Positions 48,675 to 57,459 of a stretch of DNA of 59,446 nucleotides are shown here, piece after piece; the stretch's first letter is position 1; every line of letters starts with the position of its first letter. Both the position numbers and the translations under genes were made by a program. The notes under the pieces were generated by a model. It saw nothing but the letters and a program-made list of their open reading frames with translations. It was not told the DNA's origin and did not search any database. The stretch lies in NCBI GenBank assembly GCA_000961595.1, contig LADO01000006.1, positions 1 to 59,446 on the forward strand, written 5' to 3'. The DNA is from Peptococcaceae bacterium BRH_c4b (GTDB lineage: Bacteria; Bacillota; Desulfotomaculia; Desulfotomaculales; Desulfocucumaceae).

Positions 48675-48998
48675 GTGCAACATGCCACCAGAAGCACCAA
48701 CCTTGCCGAAATATTGGAAAGAGTCCTGGACAAAGGGCTGGTAGTAGCAGGGGACATAAAAATTTCACTGGCGGATGTGGAATTATTAACCATAAAAATA
48801 AGGCTGCTCATATCTTCGGTGGATAAAGCCAGGGAAATAGGTATCAACTGGTGGGAGAACGATCCCTATTTAAGCACCAAGGCACAAGCGGCATTGGAAA
48901 AAGGGGAAGGGGTCCCGGCAGCCGTACCTGCAGGAAGAGATGCCGAATTTGCGGAAGAAGCGGCGGTCCAGAACAGCAGCAGATACCCGGTGAGGTAG
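48675..48998 (+). CDS. gvpJ: minor gas vesicle protein GvpJ
   Basis: 107 aa, GTG start. GvpA-like core (NLAEILERVLDKGLVVAGD, ISLADVELLTIKIRLLISSV) followed by the GvpJ extension with WWENDPYLS and a low-complexity tail. GvpJ is found at vesicle cones or edges in other systems. Last gene of the cluster. Confidence 0.9.
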   Translation: MQHATRSTNLAEILERVLDKGLVVAGDIKISLADVELLTIKIRLLISSVDKAREIGINWWENDPYLSTKAQAALEKGEGVPAAVPAGRDAEFAEEAAVQNSSRYPVR

Positions 48999-49012
48999 GC
49001 TTAAACTCGGGG

Positions 49013-49073
49013 GGGGTCAGGCTTGCATTATTGCACTTCTTTTAAAGAAGTGCAATAATGCAAGCCTGACCCC
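49013..49073 (+). terminator. 61-bp perfect palindrome ending the gas vesicle cluster
   Basis: Two 30-base exact arms (49013-49042 and 49044-49073) around one T; outer part GGGGTCAGGCTTGC/GCAAGCCTGACCCC, then TTTTGTTTCTTTTTTT. It works as a terminator by form. Similar GGGGTCAGGC palindromes occur as dispersed REP-like units in other bacteria. Confidence 0.85.
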
Positions 49074-49100
49074 TTTTGTTTCTTTTTTTATTGTTCAACC

Positions 49101-49134
49101 TTTGGGATGTAACAAAAATATGGCTGTTTACATA
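49101..49134 (+). promoter_or_regulatory. possible sigma-K-type promoter
   Basis: CATATTATT at about 49125 resembles the sigma-K -10 (CATANNNTA) with AC 17 bases upstream. Weak evidence; positions approximate. It would fit a late sporulation gene. Confidence 0.25.
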
Positions 49135-49232
49135 TTATTTACCATAGGACAGTGACAATTATTGCAATGGCAGGGCAGTGCTGGATTATCAGGCAAAGCA
49201 AACCAAATATTTAACTTAGGGGAGGAAAAAAC

Positions 49233-49820
49233 ATGGGTATATCTTTTCACAACTGCCTAGTGTTTAACGACTGTGTACAAAAAGTGGCGGAGGCCCAACT
49301 GACCGTAGCGGCCATAAACGCACTTACCGGTCTGGGCATTGTGGTAGACAGTTTCGGCAACGCTACGGTAGTTATCGGCGGCGTGGCAATTCCGGTGCAA
49401 TTTGAAGTGTGCTGCCAGTTGGACAAAATAGTTTTCAGACCCACACTGCTCAAGAACAAGATTATAAACTGCGGCTGGGTACGCGGTGCCTTGCTGATCA
49501 AAAATGCCGATGCCGGCAATGTTCTTGCCTGTGTGGATGTATCCCTGGCCTTCCAGGAGGAGCAGGTGGCCAATGGCGTTTTGCCCACAGATTTCATCAG
49601 GGAAACTGTGGAAATTGATGAAGGGACCAGCACCTGCCTGGTGCTGGTGCTCAATCCGACCACCGGTGTGGTGGAGCCTGTTGTGATTATGAAGTGCGTG
49701 TTTACAGTGGCCAAAATAGTAACCCGCGAAGAGGTAGTGCTGCCGTCCAACTGCACCGCCCTTCCCCTCTGCGTGTCAAATGTCTGCCCTGCGAACAGGG
49801 TCAATATTTCACAGACATAG
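49233..49820 (+). CDS. Cys-rich hypothetical protein, possibly spore-surface
   Basis: 195 aa, no signal peptide, about ten cysteines spread in pairs (FNDCV, EVCCQLD, IINCGW, PLCVSNVCPAN). Beta-rich, with VVIGGVAIPVQFEV and ACVDVSLAFQEEQ. I do not recognise the family. Cysteine-rich, signal-less proteins of this kind are common in spore coats; its neighbours support that, but it is inference. GGGGAGG precedes the ATG. Confidence 0.7.
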   Translation: MGISFHNCLVFNDCVQKVAEAQLTVAAINALTGLGIVVDSFGNATVVIGGVAIPVQFEVCCQLDKIVFRPTLLKNKIINCGWVRGALLIKNADAGNVLACVDVSLAFQEEQVANGVLPTDFIRETVEIDEGTSTCLVLVLNPTTGVVEPVVIMKCVFTVAKIVTREEVVLPSNCTALPLCVSNVCPANRVNISQT

Positions 49821-49896
49821 TGATAAATACCTGGCCAGCTAAACAGTTATACAGTCGCCTGTATAAAAATGTTGTTCGATTCATGTTAAACTCTTG

Positions 49897-49920
49897 GAGC
49901 CTGCGGGCTCTTTTTCTTTT
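49897..49920 (+). terminator. terminator after the Cys-rich gene
   Basis: GAGCC (49897-49901) and GGCTC (49906-49910) with TTTTTCTTTTT. Confidence 0.7.
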
Positions 49921-49947
49921 TACCTGTTCCGGCAACCGGTTTTAGTA

Positions 49948-50403
49948 TCATCTATTTTGGGTAGACCAATCAAACCCGATGGAGGAGTCGTCCCACGGTA
50001 TTCTATGTTCGTCTGGGTTGCCCGGTTGGTAGGACTGTGTGGTGAAATAAATTATCACTGCCGGCAGATTACCCAGCACCCGGTATCCGTGGGCAACCAT
50101 TATTGGTATCAGCAATAAAACCGGATTATCCTCACCCATATAAAAAACATTTGTTTTTTTATAGGTAGGTGAATCATGCCTTAAATCATGAAGCACTACC
50201 TGGGCGTTGCCTACCGGAAAAAACCACAAATCTTCCTGGAATTGGTGATAGTGAAAGGCTTTAATCACTCCCGGATAAGATTTGGAAATAGATGCCTGGC
50301 CGAAGCGGGTTAGCAATCCGTCATCATCCCTTAATATTTCCGCGAAAAAGCCCCGGTCATCGGGATACTTGACCAGTGTTTTTACCTTTACCCCTTCAAT
50401 CAA
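49948..50403 (-). CDS. RmlC-like dTDP-4-dehydrorhamnose 3,5-epimerase-related protein
   Basis: 151 aa cupin. VIKAFHYHQFQEDLWFFPVG corresponds to the RmlC catalytic region (histidine kept; the usual RGLHYQ is KAFHYHQ). HDLRHDSPTYKKTN, IPIMVAHGYRV and YFTTQSYQPG follow the family order. Likely acts on nucleotide sugars for surface glycans. TTG start at 50403. No other rhamnose genes are in view. Confidence 0.82.
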   Translation of the reverse strand: MIEGVKVKTLVKYPDDRGFFAEILRDDDGLLTRFGQASISKSYPGVIKAFHYHQFQEDLWFFPVGNAQVVLHDLRHDSPTYKKTNVFYMGEDNPVLLLIPIMVAHGYRVLGNLPAVIIYFTTQSYQPGNPDEHRIPWDDSSIGFDWSTQNR

Positions 50404-50549
50404 AGCAAAACAAAACCCCCTACTACCCTATGCTTAATAATATATCTATACATCTGTACGCTCGTAAATGTGTCGGATTAGTTAATTTTTTATAATGTTT
50501 TGTACTATTTAATGGTAACGCTTCATATTATTTAGAGATATAACAAGGA

Positions 50550-50580
50550 AAGGGGACACACCCCTTCAGGGAATGTCCCC
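50550..50580. repeat. GGGGACA/TGTCCCC repeat, reversed short form
   Basis: AGGGGACACACCCC..AGGGAATGTCCCC immediately upstream of the ribosome binding site of the next gene. Confidence 0.75.
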
Positions 50581-50608
50581 AACAATAGGACGAGGAGGGA
50601 GCTCGGGC

Positions 50609-53308
50609 ATGTCCATTGTCAGGGGGCAACACTGGTTGCTCAAGACCAGAGCAGGGGATATATGGGATATATTTCTAGAAAACAATTTATTGAGATACAG
50701 GATTTTTACTGCCGGCTACCAGTTTCCTCCTGCACCAGAAACGCTGGTTGGCACGCCTGTGATTGATTACAGCGCTATTATCGATGCCTCGGACAATTTG
50801 CATTTGGCATGTATATTAAAAAGTGGTGAATTAAAATATTACATAGGCTACCCCGGCCGGAACTGGAACAGCACTGTGCTGGCCGAGTTTGACACAAAGG
50901 CACAATATTTGAGATACCTGACACTGATGCTGACTTCAAAAAGGGTGCACATATTTTTGCTAACCTCCAGCATGATGAATGCCTTTGTTTGGGCGATCAT
51001 GCATTCCTTCTGGAACGGGAAGGAATGGAAGGAGCAGCATATTGGCGAAATAATATCAGGCAAAAATATAGCTCCCTTTAGCGTGGACAAAGACAGCCAG
51101 GAGAACATTCACTTTATTTACACCAGTGCGGTGGGCGGCAGAAATGTCGAGCCCTATTATAAAAAATTTAATAAAAATTTTGATTTATGGGGTCATACCG
51201 AAACTATATCTCAAATGCCGGACAATACACTGGAGGTTTTCGGCCTTGTGGACCGAAAAGATACCTTTCATGTTATCGCCAGCGGTGTCTCAGGCGCAGA
51301 AAACAGGCCAAATATAACATATCGCAGGCGCAAGGAAATTACCAAACATAATAATCCATGGGAAAACATGGTGACTATTTCCAATTCCTTTAACGGCACC
51401 TCCAGGCCCATGCTTTCCTACCGTGATAACAATTTGTTCGCCTTATGGCGGGAACAGACTCAATTTATGTATAGCGTTTCACATGACTGGGGCAGCGGTT
51501 GGAGCAGGTCCGCCTCCGTGGATATGGCCGGCCGACCTGTACTAATAACTTTTAGAAGCAATTCTTTGACGGATGTGGGAAGAACAAATATACCACTTGT
51601 TCCTGGAACATCCGGCAGCGTAGTACAAATGTTTCTTGATGAGGATAAGCAACTGTTTCCGCCTCCGGTGGCGCCGGAAATGGTGACCGGCAATTATTAT
51701 CCGCCTGCGGCGCCGGAAACGGAAAAGATAATCCCGCCTGCAGTACAGGACAACGCTGCCGCAGGGCAGGAAGAGGAGGTAGCATGCCAATGTCCGGGCA
51801 CTGGGGATGAGGGTGTAGCCGGACAGGTAACTGGAGTAGAGGAAAGCCAGCCTGAAGGGTTTGCTGAAGAGGTGGCTGAAAACGGCCACCGGGATGATGA
51901 GGAAGATGATGTTTCTAGATTAATCCGGGAAAACGAGAGTATTAAAACAAGCCTGGAAGATTTAAAGCTTGACGACCAGCTGATTTGCACCACGGTAGAA
52001 GAGATGGAGAGCAAAATGGCTGGGCTGGATCAGGGGCTGGGGGCGGTAAACGATTCTGTTGAGCGCCTGCACCTGCGCTATGAAGAGATCATCACGCAAG
52101 TGGCGGAGAAAATACAAACTGCCTTCAGCGAAAGTGAAGTGCTCGAATCAATGAAGGCGGAATTAAAAGCGGTAAGGAACTGTCAGAGCGAAATCGACGA
52201 CAGGGTAAATGTATTAAATAATATTCCACACATTGAGGAAAGTATAAAAGATATATTTAAACAGCTAAAAAAAGAGCATAGTGCAATGAAAGGGATGGTT
52301 GACGAACTATTTGCGGGGCAAAAGCAAATAGAATCCCATATTGACGAGATTGTTAAATCAAGGGAGCTGGTTGAAAGCGAAATAAATGAAAAATTGGCTG
52401 TTCTGGACGGCAGCATGGTGGATAATCGCGATAAAACAGAAGAATTGAGCGGGCTTCTGGCCGGCACCCAGGGTAAAGTAGAAGAGCTTGCCGGACAGAT
52501 AGTTGGCCATGGCGAAAAGGTAGATCATTTTTTCCAGCGTGTTGATAGCAGTCATCAGGTATTTCAGGAGGAACTATACCAACACAGGGAGGAAATAGAT
52601 GCGCTGGGCGCCAGACTTGAGCAATATCTGCAGGAACAGGCAGAAATGTATACGATGCAGGCTGATGCGAGAAAAATGATTTTGATGCTTCAGGAAGGGC
52701 AAACAGACCATGAAAAAGCCCGGGAAGAACTATTTGGTGAAATGAGGCTGTTAAGGCAGGATTTTGTGCAGCAGCAAGAACTGCTGCAGCAGCTTACCGG
52801 CGCTGGCGCCGGCCTGGAAAAGGAGTTGAGCCGGATAGCGGAGGAGCAGAAAAAAGAGAGCCAGCAGCTTAAAGGCTTCCAGGAAAGCGGTACTAAGCTG
52901 CGGGCGGAGGTAAAAACGGAGCAGGATAAGTTGAAAAAGGAATTGGGAGGCATTATATCCGAGCAGTTATCTTTGCAAAAGCTGCTGGAGGGCCTTCGTG
53001 AAGAGCATGAGAAGACCAGGGAGGAACAGTCTCTGTACCGTCAGGAGCAGTCCAGGACCAGGGAAGGCCAAATAAAAGAAATATTCGCTGGCATGCTGGA
53101 ATTAAAAGAACAGGGCAAGCTTTTACTGACCCAGGTCAAATCCGTACAGGTCAAACAGGGGGAAAGCGCCAAGAGCATAGCCTTGCTGGAGTCAAAATAT
53201 AAAGAACTGCAGGAGCAGTTGACCAGGGTGGAAAAAGAACAAAAGATGATTCAGGAGGAACTGGCTAGGCAAAGAAATGCAGGTTTGTTAAAGAGAATTT
53301 TTAACTAA
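50609..53308 (+). CDS. large protein: beta-propeller-like head and long coiled coil
   Basis: About 899 aa from ATG 50609 (GAGGAGG upstream). Residues 1-345 read as a propeller/sialidase-like region with repeated short strands and aromatic blades (IDASDNLHLACILKSGELKY, KDSQENIHFIYTSA). A Pro/Ala/Glu-rich linker spans about 350-440. Residues 440-890 are heptad-rich coiled coil (EEQKKESQQLKGFQESGTKL). No signal peptide or membrane anchor. Probably a rod-like structural or tethering protein; function unknown. Confidence 0.8.
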   Translation: MSIVRGQHWLLKTRAGDIWDIFLENNLLRYRIFTAGYQFPPAPETLVGTPVIDYSAIIDASDNLHLACILKSGELKYYIGYPGRNWNSTVLAEFDTKAQYLRYLTLMLTSKRVHIFLLTSSMMNAFVWAIMHSFWNGKEWKEQHIGEIISGKNIAPFSVDKDSQENIHFIYTSAVGGRNVEPYYKKFNKNFDLWGHTETISQMPDNTLEVFGLVDRKDTFHVIASGVSGAENRPNITYRRRKEITKHNNPWENMVTISNSFNGTSRPMLSYRDNNLFALWREQTQFMYSVSHDWGSGWSRSASVDMAGRPVLITFRSNSLTDVGRTNIPLVPGTSGSVVQMFLDEDKQLFPPPVAPEMVTGNYYPPAAPETEKIIPPAVQDNAAAGQEEEVACQCPGTGDEGVAGQVTGVEESQPEGFAEEVAENGHRDDEEDDVSRLIRENESIKTSLEDLKLDDQLICTTVEEMESKMAGLDQGLGAVNDSVERLHLRYEEIITQVAEKIQTAFSESEVLESMKAELKAVRNCQSEIDDRVNVLNNIPHIEESIKDIFKQLKKEHSAMKGMVDELFAGQKQIESHIDEIVKSRELVESEINEKLAVLDGSMVDNRDKTEELSGLLAGTQGKVEELAGQIVGHGEKVDHFFQRVDSSHQVFQEELYQHREEIDALGARLEQYLQEQAEMYTMQADARKMILMLQEGQTDHEKAREELFGEMRLLRQDFVQQQELLQQLTGAGAGLEKELSRIAEEQKKESQQLKGFQESGTKLRAEVKTEQDKLKKELGGIISEQLSLQKLLEGLREEHEKTREEQSLYRQEQSRTREGQIKEIFAGMLELKEQGKLLLTQVKSVQVKQGESAKSIALLESKYKELQEQLTRVEKEQKMIQEELARQRNAGLLKRIFN

Positions 53309-53310
53309 TA

Positions 53311-53342
53311 AAGATATCACCCCTTGAGCGGGGTGATATCTT
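53311..53342. terminator. bidirectional terminator
   Basis: AAGATATCACCCC and GGGGTGATATCTT form a perfect 13-base-pair stem between convergent genes, with T-rich sequence on both sides. Confidence 0.88.
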
Positions 53343-53382
53343 CTTTTTTGCTGCCTGTGGCAGCGGCAGCAGTTTTAGGTTT

Positions 53383-54966
53383 TTACAGATCTTCCAGTTG
53401 CGGCGGGAAGAAATCTGTTGGGAAAGGTGTTTTGACCGGGTTGAAGAAGGTTGCGCACACATCCACTTTTTGCTCCGCAAACGCTTCGCAGGGAGCGGGT
53501 TCCGGGCAGAAACCGAAGGCCGGGACCAGCAACTGTACTTTGCCCACAACCTTAAGCACCAGGAATACCCCCACCTGAATGGCCAGGCAGCAGTCGAACA
53601 CGGTAGGTGTGCACAGGAGCTCAGAACGGGTTTCAGTAATAATATTGAGGTCCACTTCATCCCTGGCCGGCGGTATGAACAACACGATGTCCTTTTGAAT
53701 ATCGGGCAAGGTGCCGCTAATGGTAATGGTTTTGCCTGTGCCGGTATCCAGTAATGTTGCGGTGAAGGCTATGGATATGGTCAACATAACCCGGAAGAAG
53801 TTAGGCCTGTTGGCAATGGGGGTTATCTGCAGACTCCCGGGAACAATGGTGCCGTTAAAGAATTTAATGTCCTGGAATATAAAGGGTCCGGTGCCGGTAA
53901 GAGGTATATTAATTTCCGGGAAGCATTCCCTTTGCTGGCAGCTGGTATAAACTTTATCCACGATGATGCAGACGGATTCCCTTATTTCTTCCAACACGTA
54001 GGGGTCGAGCAGATCGATGGGTTCACTGGGGCTTTCTATTGCTCCGAGGCGCCCGATATCAATACCCCTGGGGCCTCCTGCAATGGCAATGTTGTTGAGT
54101 GTGGCTATGACGGTATTGGTGGCTGTATTAATAATAGAGATGGAGTTGCTGCCGAAATTGGTCACGAAAGCCCTTACCACGCTGACCTCGGGATTTGTGT
54201 CGAAATCAATACTGTCCGGTGTTATGCCCACGGGGATGCTGGGGACGATTACAGTATAGCTGAGTGCGCTTATTACCGTCACGTCGTTGGAACCACTGTT
54301 GACGACGTAGGCAAATGTACCGGCGGGATTGACTTTAACAGCGTTTGGATTTAACCCCGGCAACACCGATACTGTTGCGATTACGGTATTGGTATTGGGG
54401 TCGATGACAGAAACACTGTTACTGTTAAGATTTGGCACCCATACCTTTCCATCCGGGGCCACGCTAAGAAATCTGGGGGTGGTTCCCACCGCTATGGGTG
54501 CGCCCAACACGGTGTTGGTGTTGGCATTAATCACGGTAACTGTGCCGTCGCCGCTGTTGGCCACATATACAAGCATGTCATCCGGTGAAATTGCCACTCC
54601 TATAGGAGTATTACCCACGTTGACGGTGGCCACCACCGCATTGGTAGCGGTGTTGATTACGGACACCGTGTTGCTTCCGGAGTTGGTTACATAAGCCCTG
54701 GTGCTGATGGAGTTGAAAACTACACCAGCGGGTGCGCTGCCCACTGTTATTGTCGCTTCGGGAATGTTGGTACTGGCGTCAATGACAGTTACGGTATTGG
54801 TACCGAAGTTGGTAACATATACCTTCGCTGCGTTGGGCATTAGTTGCACGCTGAGAGGGCCGGTTCCGGTGGCTATCCTGGTAAGTATGGTGCCGCTTAA
54901 AGAATTGAGCACTGCTACGGAATTATCGTTCGGATCGGCAACGTAGGCACGAAATCCAACTAACAT
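53383..54966 (-). CDS. YVTN beta-propeller protein with Cys-containing C-terminal domain
   Basis: 527 aa. Residues 1-310 hold about seven YVTN-type repeats (AYVTNSGSNTVSVINTATNA and similar). The last 200 residues begin SVCIIVDKVYTSCQQRECFP and contain paired cysteines; this type of domain occurs in Firmicute spore-associated proteins. No signal peptide. AAAGGAGG precedes the ATG. Likely a surface or spore structural protein. Confidence 0.8.
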   Translation of the reverse strand: MLVGFRAYVADPNDNSVAVLNSLSGTILTRIATGTGPLSVQLMPNAAKVYVTNFGTNTVTVIDASTNIPEATITVGSAPAGVVFNSISTRAYVTNSGSNTVSVINTATNAVVATVNVGNTPIGVAISPDDMLVYVANSGDGTVTVINANTNTVLGAPIAVGTTPRFLSVAPDGKVWVPNLNSNSVSVIDPNTNTVIATVSVLPGLNPNAVKVNPAGTFAYVVNSGSNDVTVISALSYTVIVPSIPVGITPDSIDFDTNPEVSVVRAFVTNFGSNSISIINTATNTVIATLNNIAIAGGPRGIDIGRLGAIESPSEPIDLLDPYVLEEIRESVCIIVDKVYTSCQQRECFPEINIPLTGTGPFIFQDIKFFNGTIVPGSLQITPIANRPNFFRVMLTISIAFTATLLDTGTGKTITISGTLPDIQKDIVLFIPPARDEVDLNIITETRSELLCTPTVFDCCLAIQVGVFLVLKVVGKVQLLVPAFGFCPEPAPCEAFAEQKVDVCATFFNPVKTPFPTDFFPPQLEDL

Positions 54967-55097
54967 TAAATGTGCCTCCTTTTTTATTTAGTTTTATTTT
55001 TATACCCTCGTAGGGTAATTAGCTGGCCGGTTGTATGATTCAATCGCGTCCTTTCGGGTGGTTTTTTATTACATTTTATGTGTGGAAAGTGAAATTG

Positions 55098-56129
55098 TTA
55101 CTTGACCGTTGAAGATTTTGCCGTATCAGATAAAATTTTTTCATATCCGTTTAAAGTTTCCAGAGCGGCTTTCTCCCATAGAAAATTATGGTTAATATGG
55201 GATGTTAAGGCGATCAGTTCGCTGTCTGATATCTTTAGCGCCTTAATTACGGCATTTCGTATTGATTCCTCGCTGTCGGGGTTGCAGTAGCAGGCCATCC
55301 GGCCAAAATATTCGGTGGCGCAGCCGCGGTCGGTGCTTACCAGCCTGCAGCCGGCCAGACCTGCTTCCAGGCTGGCCAGTCCGGGCGTTTCAAACCAACT
55401 GGGCAGAACATGTACCCTTGCGGCGGCATACAGACCCGGCAGCTGGTGGTGTTCCAAGTGGCTCAACATAATTAACCCGGGGTAAGCCATTCTGCATTTT
55501 TCAGCGTACTCCCGGTCATTTACCGGTCCGGCCAGCACCAGAGTCAGGCCGGTGTCCTGCAATGCTTTAGCCAGGGCTAACTGGTTTTTACGGGGGCTGA
55601 TTCTACCTACGCATAATACAAAGTCTTTTATACCATGTTGCCTGTAGAACTCGTTTGGGTCGCCCCGGGCAAACAACAGGTCCACCCCGTTGGGCACAAT
55701 ATGGCAGGGAGCCGCGCCCTGAGTTTGCCGCCCGATTAAATCCGCCTCTGCTTTAGAGTTGGGTAAAAGCAGGTCCGCGTTGCGGAAAATAGTTTTACGC
55801 ATGGCCTGGGAGTTAACCCAGTTGTTATATAGATTTTGGGGGCTACCCGGAGAATGGCAGAATTCGGCAAAGTCCCAGTATATGGTGGAAACCGCCACGG
55901 GCTTATTCTGTTTTTTGGCATTATGGTAATAATAATAGGCCTCCTTTACTCTGGTGGTATTGAACAGATGAATTATGTCATAGTTGGCAAGGCTGGTGAC
56001 AGAAGTAGAAACATCCACTGTAACGCCCAGTTTTTCCAGGTATTCTTTTGTCTTTAACAGTTGTATGCTGTCACCGGCCAAATTTTTCAGATAATCAGGT
56101 CTGGTTTGAAAAAGAACTCGCAGTTTCAT
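55098..56129 (-). CDS. glycosyltransferase family 1/4-like (GT-B)
   Basis: About 343 aa. MKLRVLFQTRPDYLKNLAGD start, C-terminal GT-B motifs LCVGRISPRKNQLALAKAL, LPSWFETPGLASLEAGLAGC and a final ES loop (NPDSEESIRNA). Transfers sugar from a nucleotide donor; acceptor unknown. GAGGA precedes ATG 56129. A longer in-frame start (56312) would run through the repeat-rich tail of the upstream gene and is rejected. Confidence 0.88.
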   Translation of the reverse strand: MKLRVLFQTRPDYLKNLAGDSIQLLKTKEYLEKLGVTVDVSTSVTSLANYDIIHLFNTTRVKEAYYYYHNAKKQNKPVAVSTIYWDFAEFCHSPGSPQNLYNNWVNSQAMRKTIFRNADLLLPNSKAEADLIGRQTQGAAPCHIVPNGVDLLFARGDPNEFYRQHGIKDFVLCVGRISPRKNQLALAKALQDTGLTLVLAGPVNDREYAEKCRMAYPGLIMLSHLEHHQLPGLYAAARVHVLPSWFETPGLASLEAGLAGCRLVSTDRGCATEYFGRMACYCNPDSEESIRNAVIKALKISDSELIALTSHINHNFLWEKAALETLNGYEKILSDTAKSSTVK

Positions 56130-56139
56130 TAAAAAATCC

Positions 56140-57141
56140 TCATCTGTCAATTTGGGGACGTCTTTCAATTTGGGGACGGTTCTTGAATTGAATAATTTTT
56201 TGAAGTATTTCCTTTGCCCTGAGCAGATAGGTGTGTTTTTGGTAGACTTCTTCCTGCCCGGACCGGGCGATCTTTTCCCGTAAATAATCCCTCCCGAGGT
56301 AATATTTAACAAGATCCACGGTTTCTTCAGCGGATTTGCTCCACACCAGATGTTTATGGTTGGTAAACATGTTTTCTATGGCCGGGGTCCACTGTGTAAT
56401 GTGAAAGGCGTTGCAGCCCAGGGCTTCGAATGTGCGCATACTCATCATGGTGGCAGAACTGTCTACCGAGTGCAGGCCAAGAACGATCTTGGCTGAGGAA
56501 TAGGCTGCGGGAAGGCGCTCGTAGGACAGGTAGCCGCCATAAAAGTGACGGTCCAGGCTGAAGGGCCTTCTACCGTCCACCCACCACTGGTTTCCATATA
56601 CCTTGATATTGTAGTTGCCGTTTAGCAGGGGCCTGAGGACAGTATCCAGTCCCTTTGTCCGGGCGGTGTATTTGTGGTAGTTGTTGCCTACAAATACCAG
56701 GTCGTGCCTTAAACTGTCGTCAGGCGCGACTTTTTTATGGAATGACGGCAGACAGGCGAATTGTATGTGCGCCGCCCGAATTCCATGCCGGAGGTAAAGG
56801 GGTACGCAGTCAATGTCTGTGGTAAACACATATTTAGCCTTGCGGGCCAGGTGTAGGGAGAAGTTTTTAAACTCCACCGGGTCGTCAATGGCCCAGAAAA
56901 GCAGGGGTACATTGAACTCCTGCAAAACCGGGAAAAGAACCTGGTAGGGTTTTAATATTGCTGTTCCTTCTACAACAACAAAGTCTGGCCGGTGAATTAT
57001 CAGCTGTTCCCGGAAATATCCGGGGTTCATTTCTGTATTTCCCGGCACTTCAATGATGGCGATGTCTTCCCCGGCTTCGGCCAGCCCTGCCGCCAGGCCG
57101 TATTTTATAATGGGCGGACCGTTGACAAAAAGAAACTTCAA
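56140..57141 (-). CDS. CgeB-like glycosyltransferase (spore maturation type)
   Basis: 333 aa: MKFLFVNGPPIIKYGLAAGL, then FWAIDDPVEFKNFSLHLARK (DUF3880-like) and the C-terminal glycosyltransferase segment MMSMRTFEALGCNAFHITQW. In B. subtilis CgeB helps glycosylate the outer spore layer. The last residues RPQIERRPQIDR come from two tandem TTTGGGGACG repeat halves at about 56150-56180. Followed by the next glycosyltransferase 11 bases on. 57142-57453, upstream, shows no gene. Confidence 0.85.
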   Translation of the reverse strand: MKFLFVNGPPIIKYGLAAGLAEAGEDIAIIEVPGNTEMNPGYFREQLIIHRPDFVVVEGTAILKPYQVLFPVLQEFNVPLLFWAIDDPVEFKNFSLHLARKAKYVFTTDIDCVPLYLRHGIRAAHIQFACLPSFHKKVAPDDSLRHDLVFVGNNYHKYTARTKGLDTVLRPLLNGNYNIKVYGNQWWVDGRRPFSLDRHFYGGYLSYERLPAAYSSAKIVLGLHSVDSSATMMSMRTFEALGCNAFHITQWTPAIENMFTNHKHLVWSKSAEETVDLVKYYLGRDYLREKIARSGQEEVYQKHTYLLRAKEILQKIIQFKNRPQIERRPQIDR

Positions 57142-57459
57142 ATGGAAGCCCTCCGCTTAGTGGACTTTATGTATGATATGCATTGAATGATTAGGGTGAC
57201 AATTAGCCCATATATTTTCAATCTTCCCCGATAAACTCAGCATGCCGGACACTCCTTTAATAAATTGCATATTATCGGCTATAAGATTTACATATGCGGA
57301 AGCCATAAATGTTGTGGCAAAATATGGGTTACGCTAATAATTTATACCAGCAAACATTTTGTGAGGGGCCGGCCGAAATATTTAAAGGGTGTGCTTTGGT
57401 ATAACGGTGGATATAACGACGGAGGGATTGCTAAATAATTAATATGGGAGTAGATGGTA

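Noticed and set aside
53932-54354. Long open frames opposite the YVTN gene
   Set aside because: They arise from the repeated codon pattern of the real minus-strand gene and have no ribosome binding sites or family features.
56130-56312. Longer start for the glycosyltransferase at 55098-56129
   Set aside because: It would overlap the whole tail of the CgeB-like gene. ATG 56129 has a ribosome binding site and starts the family sequence.
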